From: Nageia nagi
Lineage: Eukaryota; Pinophyta
Assembly (NCBI GenBank): GCA_050084985.1
Contig: JBITNC010000001.1
Coordinates: forward strand, 86,366,001-86,430,000
Length of the DNA: 64,000 bases
Reading direction: 5' to 3'
In this document: positions 46,766 through 58,337 of the stretch, in pieces
How positions within the stretch are numbered: position 1 is the stretch's first letter
How the letters are laid out: every line of letters starts with the position of its first letter
The notes under the pieces: model-generated
What the model saw: the letters and a program-made list of their open reading frames with translations, nothing else
Databases searched by the model: none
Told to the model about the DNA's origin: nothing
Program-made: the position numbers and the translations under genes

Positions 46766-48770
46766 ATGGATCAGTTAAAAGTATTCTTATGAAGTCTTTC
46801 AAGAAGAGATCTTGATGAGCTCTTAGGAGATATTCAATGTGATGGACTAGAAGCATCTAATGAAGGAGCTAACCATGATGATGGAAGTAACAATGATCAT
46901 GTTTAGGCTACTATTGAGGGTATGCAAAGATAGATTAACCAACTAGCAAGAGGATCAAATCAACCAAATGATTTGATTGAGTTTGGTATCCTTTTATGTG
47001 ATGAGATTTATTTATGAATGCCACCACCATATTATAAATATCCCAAGTTCTATAAGTTCAATGGGGAGGTAGATCCCAAGAGGCATTTGCAAGGGTTTAA
47101 AGATGAGTGTGAGCTAAAAATTAGTGTGGATTCAAGATTATAGGTGAAATTCTTTCCTCTTAGTTTGGAAGGAGAGGCTCCTGAATGGTTCTATTCTCTA
47201 CCTAAAAGGTTAGTTACATCATTTCAAGAATTGAGCAACTTATTTTTGGAATAGTATAAGCATAACATCAAGCATGAAGTCATGGTTTTGAATCTATGTT
47301 CTATGAGGCAAGTCAATAATGAAAATCTTGAAAAGTTTGTCATGCAATTCAAGAAGATATGGCAACAAATCAAAACTAAGATCATGAAAAAATAGGTAAA
47401 TAATATCTTCAAGGATGATTTCATATTCTCCTTACAATCTTATGTCACTGAATATACACATCTAGCATTTTTTGATATGACATATAAGCTATTGGAAAAA
47501 GAAAAACTCCTTGTAAAATTAGGGATTATGAAGTATCGAGATGATGAAAAGCCTAGAGCCAAGGATAAGCAACCATAATCACCAAAGAAAGATAAATCCA
47601 TTCATGTAGCAAAAAAAGTAGATAAAAAGAAAGAAAGGAAATTCATAAAGTTTTCTATACCTCCCAAGTTTATCTTGAAAGATTTAATGGCAAAGGGATT
47701 ATTACATCCTTTACCTAAGTGAGAGAAAGATGAGTCAGCAGAGAGGACAACATGGTACAAGGAAGATAGATACTATGAATATCATCAAATCAAGGGGCAT
47801 GCCACTAATGGTTATGAAGGCCTAAGAAATAAAATACAAAGGCTCATAGAGGATGAATTCTATGTGTGTCCTACCGAGGTTAAAGATATAGGGAAAGAGC
47901 AACATATCAATGTAATTTTTCATGAAGAAGTGTGTGCAGCACTTACAAGAGGAAGATAAAGAGTAGCAATAGATCTTATTACATGTGAAAGGGAGCTTCC
48001 TAAAGACTCGAGAAGTTTTGACCTCATTAAGCAACTCAAGAATACACAAGCCAAGGTTAGTTTGTTTGAATTGTTTCAAATTTTAGAATCTCAAAGAGAA
48101 ATGATGAATCAAAGTTTCAAGAATAGTAAGATAGACAGGAACATCTCAATCATTACTTTAACAAAAAAGGCAAAAATATGGAGTAAAGAAGATGTTATCA
48201 CTTTTCACCCTAATGAAAGGCCTAGAAAGGATGTGACCTAGTTACATCCACCATTATTTATTGAAGTAAATATCTTTAGTAATACAGTTAAGAGATCATT
48301 GATAGATGGTGGGGTAGCTTTGAATATTACCACCACTTAGTTGCTTTTATAGTTTGATCTGAATTTATAACCTCCAAGAGAAGAGACTATCATGAGAGTT
48401 AAGGGGTTTGATGGTGTTCCAAAGAAATGTACAAGATTCATCACACTTCCAATCAAATTAAGGAACAAGGTACTTTAGAACCTATTCTACATTACAGATG
48501 GAAATCCTTCTTTTAATTTCATTCTTGGAAGACCTTGGATAGATGACATGGAAGGAGTAGCATCCACTTTGCATAGATGTTTAAAGTTTTATTCTAAAGG
48601 AAATGTTTATAAGGTTTAAGTAGATGAAAAAATACCTAAGTAGTGCAATTATGTTCTCCCAAAGAGATTTGTTCCATATGATATAGAATATGAGGCTATT
48701 CTAGCTAAGAATGATCAGATCTATAGAAAAGTGTTATAGAGAATTAACATCAGGGATATTGGTTTGGTTC
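46766..48770 (+). pseudogene. Gag and protease of element C
   Basis: From ATG at 46766: YPKFYKFNGEVDPKRHLQGF, then FFPLSLEGEAPEWFYSLPKR near 47140-47210 (Retrotrans_gag), a Lys-rich stretch near 47600, and a knuckle-like YYEYHQIKGHATNGYEG with Cys lost near 47770. The protease active site RSLIDGGVALNITTT is near 48300 (D-G-G form, intact), followed by FNFILGRPWIDDMEGVAST. The frame is broken by roughly twenty stops but shifts only near 48780. Confidence 0.85.
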
Positions 48771-48780
48771 GTACACCATC

Positions 48781-50690
48781 ATGGATATCAATGACATCAG
48801 TCTAGAGAGACACTTAGATGGATGGCAAGAGGCTCAAGAAAAGGACAACTTGCACTCTTCTAGGCTCCATAAAGACCATTTATATTCCTCTTTAGAAGAA
48901 ATCATAGAGAAAAACAAGTGTTGCATCATTTTGTATCATGGAGATGGTCATGATGGTCAAGTTAGTTATCTATTATTAATGCAAGAAGGCAAACAGGTAA
49001 GAGATGATCAAAATTGCTTTGTTATTGAATGTGAAATAAATTATGAAGATGAAATACATGCTATAAACTTGTTTGAGAATGATAATGCTTTTTTAGAATC
49101 TATGGGTGCTAGAATTGAATATCTAGCTAGGCATGAAAAGAGGACTCACAAAAATTGTCTAGATGTACATGCTTACTTTGGTGAAGATAAAATTGAAGGG
49201 TTGGGAGATTTGCCATTTCCCACACCATCAAAATCAAATATGATTGGTTGAATCAAGAGATAGAGGAGGTTAACATTGGTTCTCAAGAGACACCATGATT
49301 CTTAAAAATGGGTAAGCTTCTTGAGGAACCTTTGCAAAATGAGTTGATTCAATCCTTTCATGATTATTCTAAATTGTTTGCATGTTTATATAAAGATATG
49401 CTTGGATTAGATGAAAATTTTGTGGTACATAACTTTGTTGTTGAGAAAGGAGTAGTTCCTGTAAAGCAAAAATTGAGAAAGATACCTTTTTAGATTTCTT
49501 TACTAGTCAAGAAGGAAAATGACAAACTATTGGAAGTTACTTTCATTAGGCCTATTGATTATTTAGAATGGATGGCCAATGTAGTCCTAGTGAAAAAGCC
49601 TATAGGTGAAATTAGAGTATGTAGTAATTTTAGAGATATCAATAAAACATGTCCAAAAGATGACTTCCCACTACCCAACATAGATATAATCATTGAAAGT
49701 TTGGTAGGTTATAAGATGTTATCATTTATGGATGGATTTTTAGGATATAATCAAATCAAAATCAAGAAAAGTGATCAACATAAAATAGCATTTAGAACTC
49801 CTTAGGGAAACTTTTTCTACAAGGTAATGCATTTGGTCTTAATAATGTAGGGGCCACATATCAAAGAGAAATGACAATCATGTTCCATGACTTCATTCAT
49901 AAAATAGTAGAAGTCTATGTAGATGATATCTTGATAAAATCAAAGAATAATAAAGACCATGTCAAGGATGTAAAAATAGCATTTGAAAGGATGAATAAGT
50001 AAAAGCTAAGAATCAAACATCAAAAATGTGTATTTGGGGTATCATTAGGAAAACTCTTGGGGCACATTATCTTTAAGAGAGGGGTTAAAGTGGATCCAAA
50101 GAAGATTAAGGCTAACACAGAAATATCTCCTCTTATGAATCTCAAGCAATTGAGAAGCCTCCAAGGTAAGATTCAAGTTGTTAGAAGATTCATTTGTAAA
50201 TTAAAAAATAAAATAACTCCTATGTCTCATTTACTTAAGAAAAAAGTTGAGTTTAAATGGGATGTTAAGTGTTAAGAAGCATTTGATAGAATAAAAGAGT
50301 ATTTGCTACATCTACTGATCTTAGCTTCATATAGGCATGGAGAACCCCTTTAGATCTATGTCTCAACTATAGAACATGCATTTGGGGTAATGTTGACAAA
50401 GAAAGAAGAAGATAGTAAAGAAAGAGCAGTATACTTTATTAGCAAAACATTGAAAGACTATGAAACTAGGTATACACCAATTGAGAAATTATGTCATTAT
50501 ATAGTGTTTGCTACTAAGAGGTTGAGGCATTATATGATCAATAGAAAAAAATATGTACTTACTCAAGTAGACCCATTAAGATATCTAATGTCAAAACCAT
50601 GCATTAATAGAGGGTCAGAAAAATGGATCATGCAACTTATGGAGTTCGATCTCAAGTTTGTGAAACAAAAATTAGTTAAAGGGTAGGCAA
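48781..50690 (+). pseudogene. Protease-RT spacer, RT and first RNase H of element C
   Basis: An open spacer (48781-49251) ends in GLGDLPFPTPSK. Then comes FHDYSKLFACLYKDMLGLDE, the RT start (49308), LEWMANVVLVKKPIGEIRVC, DDFPLPNIDIII and MDGFLGYNQIKI. After a frame change near 49820 come a FGLNNVGATYQREM segment, EVYVDDILIKSK (catalytic VDD near 49920) and VKVDPKKIKA. RNase H from about 50270: AVYFISKTLKDYETRYTPIE, KLVKG at 50690. Frame changes near 48780, 49270 and 49820, plus stops. Confidence 0.88.
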
Positions 50691-50889
50691 TTATAGATTT
50701 TGTTGTAGAGTTTCCCATGGAAGATAGTACAAAACTTAAAGAAGAATTTTAGAAGGAATGTGCTTTGGTAGAAACTACAAAACATATAGAAGAGGACTAC
50801 CTACAACCTTCTTTTAGAGACAACAAGACCATTGATGTTCCTTTTTTAGAGGTTTTAAAAATCTAGAAAAATATATTTTGATGGATCAT

Positions 50890-51345
50890 AATGTATGCAA
50901 GGGTTAGAAGTAGGAATAGCATTGATATCACTTAAAAATGATGTTATTACTATGTTGTACAAACTATAATTTAAATGTAATAACAATATGGTAGAATATG
51001 AGGCTCTCATATTAGGATTGAAAGTAGCTATAGAGATTAGTGTTACACATTTACATATTAATGGGGATTCATAGCTGATAATGAATCAAGTCAATGAGAT
51101 CTACAACACCAAGGATGAGAAAATTATTCCATATAAAGTCCTTGTTGCAAAAATCCTTGCTTTATTTGAAGAGTATCAATTAGAAAACATTCCAAGGAAC
51201 AATAACAAATTGGTAGATGCAATGGCAAGTGCAGCTTCACTTGTACCAATTGAGATAGAAGGTAGGGAGACTACTTTCACTATCAAGAACTCAAGAACTC
51301 TATCAATTGCTAAGGAAGACTTGAAAATATTTTGTGTTGCTTAAA
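50890..51345 (+). pseudogene. Second (archaeal-type) RNase H of element C
   Basis: GLEVGIALISLKND and NNMVEYEALILGLKVAIE near 50990 carry the first conserved Glu. HINGDS near 51060 holds the catalytic Asp. The open stretch 51081-51344 has IPRNNNKLVDAMASAASLVP with the third acidic site. This extra domain between RNase H and integrase is the known hallmark of Tat-group gypsy elements. Confidence 0.8.
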
Positions 51346-52610
51346 ATGTTGGTTATGAGGTAAGTCCTTGGTACCAACACATATTCAAATATTTAAGGGA
51401 TAACTTTATTGATGCCACACTCAATAAGAGAGAACAAATTAGAATGAAAAGGCTTGCTATGAAATATGTCATTATTGGTGATATACTTTATAAAATATCA
51501 TTTAATGGTATTATTTTGAGATGTATTTATGATGAGGAGATTGGAACACCATTAGAGCATGCTCATGGAGGGGCATGTGGAGGTCATTTCCATGGGAGAT
51601 TAGTATATGGCAAGTTGATTAGGATGGGTTATTGGTGGCCCACCATGGAGCATGATTATTGTGAGCATGTTAAGAAGTGTGAGTTATGTCAAAAGCATGC
51701 CCACTTAGAATTAACACCTACCCAAGATTTGAACTATGTTACATCACCATAGCCTTTCTCAATATGGGATTAGATTTATCCATCTAGTGAGGGGTATAAG
51801 TTTATCTTTGTTTCCATCGAATACTACACTAAATGGGTTGAGGAAATTCCCTTAAAAATAGCTATACAAAAATATGTTATCAATTACATCAAGGAATATA
51901 TCATTTGTACATTTAGCATACCTCAAAGGTTAATCATGGAAAATGGTGCAAATTTTATAGAAAAAGATATCAAATAATTTTATATAAAGATGAAGGTTGA
52001 ATAGAGATTCTCTTCAATTTACTATCCCTAAGGAAATGGACAAGCTGAAGCAACAAATAAAACAATCAAGAAAATATTGGCAAAAACTATCAAAAGGAAT
52101 GGTATGGAATGGCATGATCAATTACCATATGCTCTATGTGCATATAGAAGAAGTAAAAGAACAACAATAGGTGCTACTCCATATTCTCTTATGTATCATA
52201 ATGAAGTAGTCAATCATCTTGAAATTGAGATCCCTTGTTTGAGAATTATGCTTAAAGATATTATGAAGGAACCACAACAATGGGAAGCAAGATTAAATTA
52301 GCTAGAGGCATTAGATGAGAAAATAATTAATGCATTAGAGCATTTTAGAACATATCAACAAATAATAAAAAGGGCATATGGAAAGAAAATGTTGCCCAAG
52401 ACATTTGAGGTTGGGGATATGGTTCTTCAAGAGAATGTTTCTAACACTACAACAAAGGATGAACTTAAAGAAAAGTTTGAGCCAAATTGGGTTGGCCCAT
52501 ACATCATAATAGAGGTCTTTGGAAAAGGTGCATATAGATTATCTACATTAGATGGGGAGGTTCTCAAAATTCCAATAAGTGCTAGGCACCTAAAGAAGTA
52601 TCAAATCTAG
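51346..52610 (+). pseudogene. Integrase of element C
   Basis: Zinc site at 51550-51690: HAHGGACGGHFHGRLVYGKL, MGYWWPTMEHDYCEHVKKCE, LCQ (H-H-C-C complete). The core runs from about 51760: the first Asp region is IWDXIYPSSEGYKF, the second reads LIMENGANF where ITDNGANF is usual (Asp to Glu), and the third is GNGQAEATNKTI with its Glu. The C-terminal module follows: KMLPKTFEVGDMVLQENVS, then FEPNWVGPYIIIEVFGKGAY and SARHLKKYQI at 52607. One frame from 51081 to 52610 with few stops. Confidence 0.88.
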
Positions 52611-52821
52611 GTGGCCTATGGGTTGCCCCATGCATCTATTTCCATAAAACTTTTACTACAAGAATAAGCATGTGAATAGATGACACAAATTCAAAATACA
52701 AGGTCATTTCAATGTTAGAAGAGGAGCACTAGCACTCCATTTTAGTAAGAAAGTATCATTTGCAGTCCTACTTCATAATTAGAAATACCAATAATAAAAA
52801 TCATTATATACCCTTTAGTGC

Positions 52822-53015
52822 AGAGTTTCAGCTCCTAGATTATAAATTTGCATGCCTCTTGTAAATTCTTAGCTCCCATATCATAATCTTACTTTCATGC
52901 CTCTTTGTAGAGTCTTAACTCCACCCCTCATTGTAATATGCCTCTTGGTAGAGTCTTAGCTTCTAGTTTTATCATCATGCCTCTTGGAAAGAAGTCTAGC
53001 TTCTATAACATCAAT
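52822..53015 (+). repeat. ~40-bp tandem repeat in the 3' untranslated region of element C
   Basis: CATGCCTCTT-GTAGAGTCTTAGCTCC-type units start at 52851, 52896, 52937 and 52976, with a partial unit before. Periods are 45, 41 and 39 bp. It lies between the integrase end and the 3' LTR. Confidence 0.75.
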
Positions 53016-53417
53016 GGATGAAACCATCAGTGACATGATATGGTTGTGCTCCACGTCAAAATACATCAAAAATATGGGTAGTTGTCATTGGTTACCTCTT
53101 GGTAGATGGCTATGGACCCTAGAACTCTTTCTTTTGCAAGTCAACATTGGGGCTCATGGAGCACATCAAAGTCAACTAGGGGCAACATGGTGGATGTCAT
53201 ATGAGGAGGTTTTCTTAAACTCATACCTTTTGTCAATATGTTGTTCATATTTCTTATATCTTTATCATAGTTTAGTATCAAAATAGATTTATTAGTGTTG
53301 GTATTATGCTTGTTAATACTTATCAATATTTGATTGCTATGACATCTTAGTTGTACTTTGAATGGAAAATCTCAATGCACCTAGTGATTTTCAATTTCTC
53401 ATCCAAAGTGGGACATA
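53016..53417. other. Remaining 3' untranslated region of element C
   Basis: No coding signal. Ends in a purine-rich tract directly before the 3' LTR. Confidence 0.6.
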
Positions 53418-54196
53418 TAATATCATCTAAAATTGATTTATGCATTTAAATTAATACATTAGAAAATATGTGCCTACACTTATACACACTTAGTTCAAGA
53501 ATATTAATGTTATCTTGGATATGGTCAATATATATCATTAACTTACTATATTCTTATTTATGTTGGTACATGCCAACTTAAGGAGTAGGTCATATTATTA
53601 TCTATATATATAGGGATCTACTAGTAAGTCCACATCAAGGAGATACATGATCTCATATCTGGTCTTGATGATGGTAGTCTTTTAGGTGTCTCTTGACAAT
53701 GCCATTCAAGGTTGGGTTTGTGTACTTCCTTATGTGAATGTCCTAATGATTGTTAGCTAATCTAAGTATCAAAATAAGATCATCAAGAGTTTGTGTAGAG
53801 GCACATAGTCAATTTGGAATGGACTATAGTCTAATGAAGATCACTGCTACTCCTTTGTAGATGAAATAGACTACTAATGCTCCTTCTAAGCATGCAATAG
53901 ACCACATGTGGCCCTCTCTTTGTATAATATTGCTTCATGACTTTGGGTGTAGAATATGTTAGTTGTTGAGGCTTCATCACTATCTTCTTTTCATTGATAT
54001 CAAGTATGTTCCATGAGGTAAGTATACAAACTCAATCTTTCTTAGTGATGTCATTTTGATTCCAATTATTCATTATCTCCTATATCAGCTTTTCTTATTA
54101 TAAATTACTATTTGTTATCTTGGAATTTACAAATATTCCTTAAATACTATAGGTATTCATTTATTTGCATTCTTGAATACATTTTATTTGTAAACA
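53418..54196 (+). repeat. 3' LTR of element C
   Basis: Starts TAATATCATCTAAAATTG after a CCAAAGTGGGACA purine-rich stretch and ends TTTGTAAACA, followed by CTAAT. Confidence 0.9.
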
Positions 54197-54216
54197 CTAA
54201 TGCATTATTTCTAATA

Positions 54217-55900
54217 CCCCCCATAATACATTAGATCTTTAGAGAACATGAGAGGAAGATATGAAAGTATTCAAACTTTCCACTATCAATATATTTGGTG
54301 AAGACATATACAATTTGCTCTTTCATAAAAATATACTGGAGTTGAATGTTGTGTAGTGAAATATGATCCTAGATGAAGTGCACCTGTATCTCAATGTGCT
54401 TGGTACACTTGCGAAAATAAGGATTTTGAACTAGTTTCAATACACCTTGATTTTCATAATGCAAAACTATGTCTTATTTATATGGAATTCTAATGAAGTG
54501 CACCTGTATCTCAATGTGCTTGGTACACTTGCGAAAATAAGGATTTTGAACTAGTTTCAATACACCTTGATTTTCATAATGCAAAACTATGTCTTATTTA
54601 TATGGAATTCTAATGTGTGTTAAAATGTGATGTAATCATACTTATTGACAAATAACATCTCCTACAGCATGATATTATGAATCTATGATAGACTTGGATG
54701 TGATGATTTTCTTCTTGCTACCCCATGAAATCAGTCCATATCCAAGGAAGAACACATATCCTATCATCAATATTCTATCATACAAGGATCCTCCATAATA
54801 TGCATCCATGTATCCAGAAATGATGAACTTACTATTCTTCTTATACTCTAAGCCATAATCATCAGTACCACAAATTTACCTCAAAACATCCTTTGCCATG
54901 GTCTAGTGGGCCTTATTTGGTGCATGCATAAATCTTGAAAGATAGCTAACAACATAGATAATATCTAGCATGGTGTATGCTAGGTAAATTAACCCTCCAA
55001 TCAACTAATGGTAGAGAGTTGTATTTACTAGCGGAGAATAATCATGGCATGAAAAATGTGAACTAGGTTCAATTGGCATGGACATCAATTCACATCATGT
55101 CATCCTAAATTCGTCCAATAGCTTTTTGGTGTACTTCATCTATGAGATAAATATTCATTCATGCATATACTAGACCTCTAATCCATGGAAATGGTGAAAT
55201 AAACCAAATTTGGTCATGTCAAATGATCATTTGAGATCATCTTTATAAGATATGATCAACTCCTCAATGCTTTCTATGATAACCATATCATTGATATAAA
55301 CTACAACTATGACAATCTTCACCCCATGTTGTTCAAAGGTAGATGTTAGGATCATATGGACTCCTATTGAAGTCATGTTGTAGTATATGGGAATCAATTT
55401 TCATGTACCAAGCTCACGAAGCCTATTTCAATCCATACAAAGATTTTATTAGTATACACACTTTGGTTTTTTTGGATCAATCACATATTCTTCAAGTTGC
55501 TACATGTAGACTTATTCCTCTAAGTTTCCATTTAAGAAAGCACTCTTCACATCCATTTTATGTACTTTCCAAGCAAATTATGCTACCATTGCAAAAGTAA
55601 TTTTTATGGTCTTCATCTTGGCTATGGTAGCAAAAGTATCCTCATAGCCAATACCTTCCTATTGAGCATACCCTTTGGAAATGAGTCAGGCCTTCTACTT
55701 ATTGAGTATACCATCAACTTTGTACCTCATTTTGAACACCTATTTATATCCAATGGCCTTCGTCCCTACTAAAAGATCTACCAACTTCCATGTGCCATTT
55801 TTCATCAATGCAACATACTTATCCTGCATAGCTAACTTCTAATCTAGTATCTCAATAGATTCATGAACCATTTTAGGTTTAGGTGTATTCATAATTATGC
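54217..55900 (-). pseudogene. RT and RNase H of the minus-strand copia
   Basis: Minus strand pieces: QKAIGRI near 55120, IDVHAN near 55080, SKYNSLPLVDWRVNLPSI near 54990, KAHWTMAKDVLRQI near 54900, SGYMDAYYGGSLYDRMLMIG near 54810 (the copia RNase H A-Y-x-D-A-D-W-A-G region, altered), KKIITSKSIIDS, KCTKHIEIQVHFIRDHI near 54410 and YVFTKYI near 54300 (V-A-D-I-F-T-K-P). Decayed by stops and frame changes, and containing a perfect 120-bp duplication. Confidence 0.78.
54373..54612. repeat. Perfect tandem duplication, 2 x 120 bp
   Basis: 54373-54492 and 54493-54612 are identical over all 120 bases, beginning ATGAAGTGCACC and ending GGAATTCTA, including a CpG in TTGCGAAAAT. It lies in the RNase H region of the minus-strand copia, whose surroundings are strongly mutated. 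Confidence 0.95.
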
Positions 55901-57400
55901 TCATCAATTCCAAATTCACTTCCTCATGAGCCATGCTTTGTCCTTGTTATGGAACTAGAAGTATATGATGGAGCACTCAAGTTTAAATCTTGTAGTATCT
56001 TTTAGTACCGCTTAGGTCTTTGAGGTGGCAAATTCATAATTGAAGCTTCTCTCTCATCATCTTAATCATCATAATCGACTATGGGACCACTATCAAGTTT
56101 AAGTACCTTTGCAGGTGGATTAAATGAAGATTCACCAATCTCATAAAAAATTACATCTTTGATGATATAAGTATTTTGAGTAGTAGGATCCATTAGTCTA
56201 CAAGCTTTGGATTCACTATCATACTCAAGAAGAATGCAGATCTTTGATTTTTCATCAATATTCTTCATTTTCTCCTTAATAATATGCATGTAGGTAGTAC
56301 AAACAAACACTCAAAAATATGATATATCAAGTTTCTCTCTTTACCATGCTTCTTCAAGTGTCATCCCATCAAGAGCTTTTATGGGTGACCTATTTAACAT
56401 TAATGTGGTATTATTCACTACTTCAGCCCAAAAGATTCCATCAATTTTTGTATCTTTCAACATGCTTATTGCCATTTCAAAATGGTTTGATTTTGTCTTT
56501 CACAAACTCCAATTTTTTGTGGTGTGTAGGATGTGTTCAACAATCATCGAATTCCATTCTCCTATAGGAATGCAAAAAATTCATTTGATAAGTATTCTCC
56601 CCCTCAATCTGAGCAAAGAACATGGATGTGAAGAGAAGTTTATTTCTCCATAAGTGTCTTGAATTCCTTGAAGTAAGAAAATATTTGGTCCTTTGTCTTT
56701 AGTAAATACACCCACATTTTTTTAGATTAGTCATTAACAAATAATAGGAAGTATCTTAGGCTAAAAATACTAACACAGATGGGTCCACACAAATTGATAT
56801 GGATCACATCAAGAGATCCTTTAGCATGATGTGTGTTATCATTGAATGGGATTTTATGTTATTTTCTTGGTATACAAGTAGAACATTCATTAGTAGGAGA
56901 AGTAAGAGATGGAAGACCACATATCATATCCTTCTTTTTTAAAGTGATTAGGTATTTTGGATTCATGTGTTTGAATATTTGGTACCAAAGAGTGGTTACG
57001 TTTATAATATGAACATTGAGAGCATAATTGTTGGAAGCTACAACATCAAGTAGAAATATTCTCCCAACTCCATTTTCTTTTGCTATTATTTGATATTCTT
57101 TTGAATTATCATGAATGAAGAAAATCTTTTCTCCTTTCATAGTATCAAACTCCACCTTCAAATTTTTTTCCAACATTAGACTAATTGACAGGAGGTTCTT
57201 TGTAAGCCTTGACACATATAAGACCTATTTGATCTAACAATTATTATTTTGAAGTCAAATGTGAAAATCACCCTTACCTTCAATGTAATGGTATGTATCA
57301 TCATCCAATCAAACTTAACCAATATTTGCATTATCGTACAAGGAAGTAAACCAATCCTTTTATTCATTCATGTGCTTAGAAGCACCAAAATCAACATAGC
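55901..57400 (-). pseudogene. Protease and integrase of the minus-strand copia
   Basis: Protease motif CYVDFGASKHMN near 57380 (D-S-G changed to D-F-G). Then an open stretch 57215-56859 with RLTKNLLSISLMLEKNLKVE, KENGVGRIFLLDV, FKHMNPKYLITLKKKDMICG and CSTCIPRK (integrase zinc site, H and CxxC). The core region 56.8-56.35 kb is decayed. 56310-56062 reads KSKICILLEYDSESKACRLM, DPTTQNTYIIKDVIF, the C-terminal integrase region where copia elements have G-Y-S-x-x-S-K-x-Y-R. Confidence 0.82.
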
Positions 57401-58337
57401 AAGTAGAGGAGACTAAAGGGTTCTATTGATGAGCAAAAGTAATACTTCCAACATCTTCAGTCACTTGATCAACATCATTTAAAACATTTCCCTATTGTTG
57501 TCTTCATTATGGTCATATTTGTTTTCATTTCCTCTAACTTTGAGGTTTCCCCTTTTTTGGGATTCTTATTGCTTAAAGAGCCTTGAGAAAAAGAATTATA
57601 CAAACAATCCTAGAATTCATACCCTTTCTTGTGAGAAATAATGCAACTTTTTTTCTTCTTATCATTTTATTGTGAAGGATTTTTTCCTTTACCTTTATGC
57701 TATAAGTGTTTCTTTCCACATTTATTTTACATCATAGCTTGCTTCTCTTCATTCAAATTTACATGGGAGGCTTCCTCTTGTTGCAACATATTCACTAACT
57801 TCACAAAAGACATTTTTTATCTTAAATATTCAAGGTTATCACAAAGGTATAGAACTTCTCTAGTAGTGCTCTCAAAATAATAGACACTAGGGATGTGTCT
57901 TCCATCTTCTCTCCTAGTGCTTATAGGGAGGCTTGGAGTTCCAAAATATGATGAATGAAAGACTCCACAATCTCTCCACTCTTCAACCATAGATTATGTA
58001 ATTAACCTTACAGATGTAAAATCTAATTCTAATTCTTAGACTCATTGACTTATTATAACTTTGTCAATGCATCATTCACTTTTATGCAATCATGGATATG
58101 GGGTTGGACATTATCTAAGATGCCAAGCAAGATGATCATTAATGCTTTATTGTTGTGATGATCAATTTTGTTTTGTTCTTCCCCAGTAGTCTATGGGTAG
58201 GTTTTAGTGCCACTAACAATTCCCCGTAAATATTCAAAGAGAAGAATTTCTTGAGTCTTCATCCTCTAAGAGGCATAACTATCCTCTTTCAGTAGTTGGG
58301 AATAGGGTAGCAAAATTTTAGGGGTGGTTTAGGCCAT
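57401..58337 (-). pseudogene. Gag of the minus-strand copia
   Basis: From ATG at 58337: MAQTTPKILLPYSQLLKED, EILLFEYLRGIVSGTKTYP, ILGILDNVQPHIHDCIKVND-like helices and IVESFIHHILELQASL, the UBN2-type Gag order. About fifteen stops. No knuckle was identified. The primer site lies 1.66 kb further right, too far for a normal leader, so other DNA lies between. Confidence 0.68.

Larger units (their letters stand above)
45897..54196 (+). mobile_element. Complete Ty3/gypsy element C, Tat-like, 8300 bp
   Basis: LTRs of equal length, 45897-46675 and 53418-54196 (779 bp each), with target duplication CTAAT at 45892-45896 and 54197-54201. The terminal TG is kept on the left and CA on the right; the other ends changed to TA by transition. 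Coding order is gag, protease, RT, RNase H, second RNase H, integrase (46766-52610), then about 800 bp of 3' untranslated region with a short tandem repeat. The second RNase H marks the Tat group. It is nested in the minus-strand copia LTR. Confidence 0.93.

Noticed and set aside
52984-53286. Open frame of 100 codons in the 3' region of element C
   Set aside because: Overlaps the tandem repeat and untranslated region, with no domain; most likely chance.
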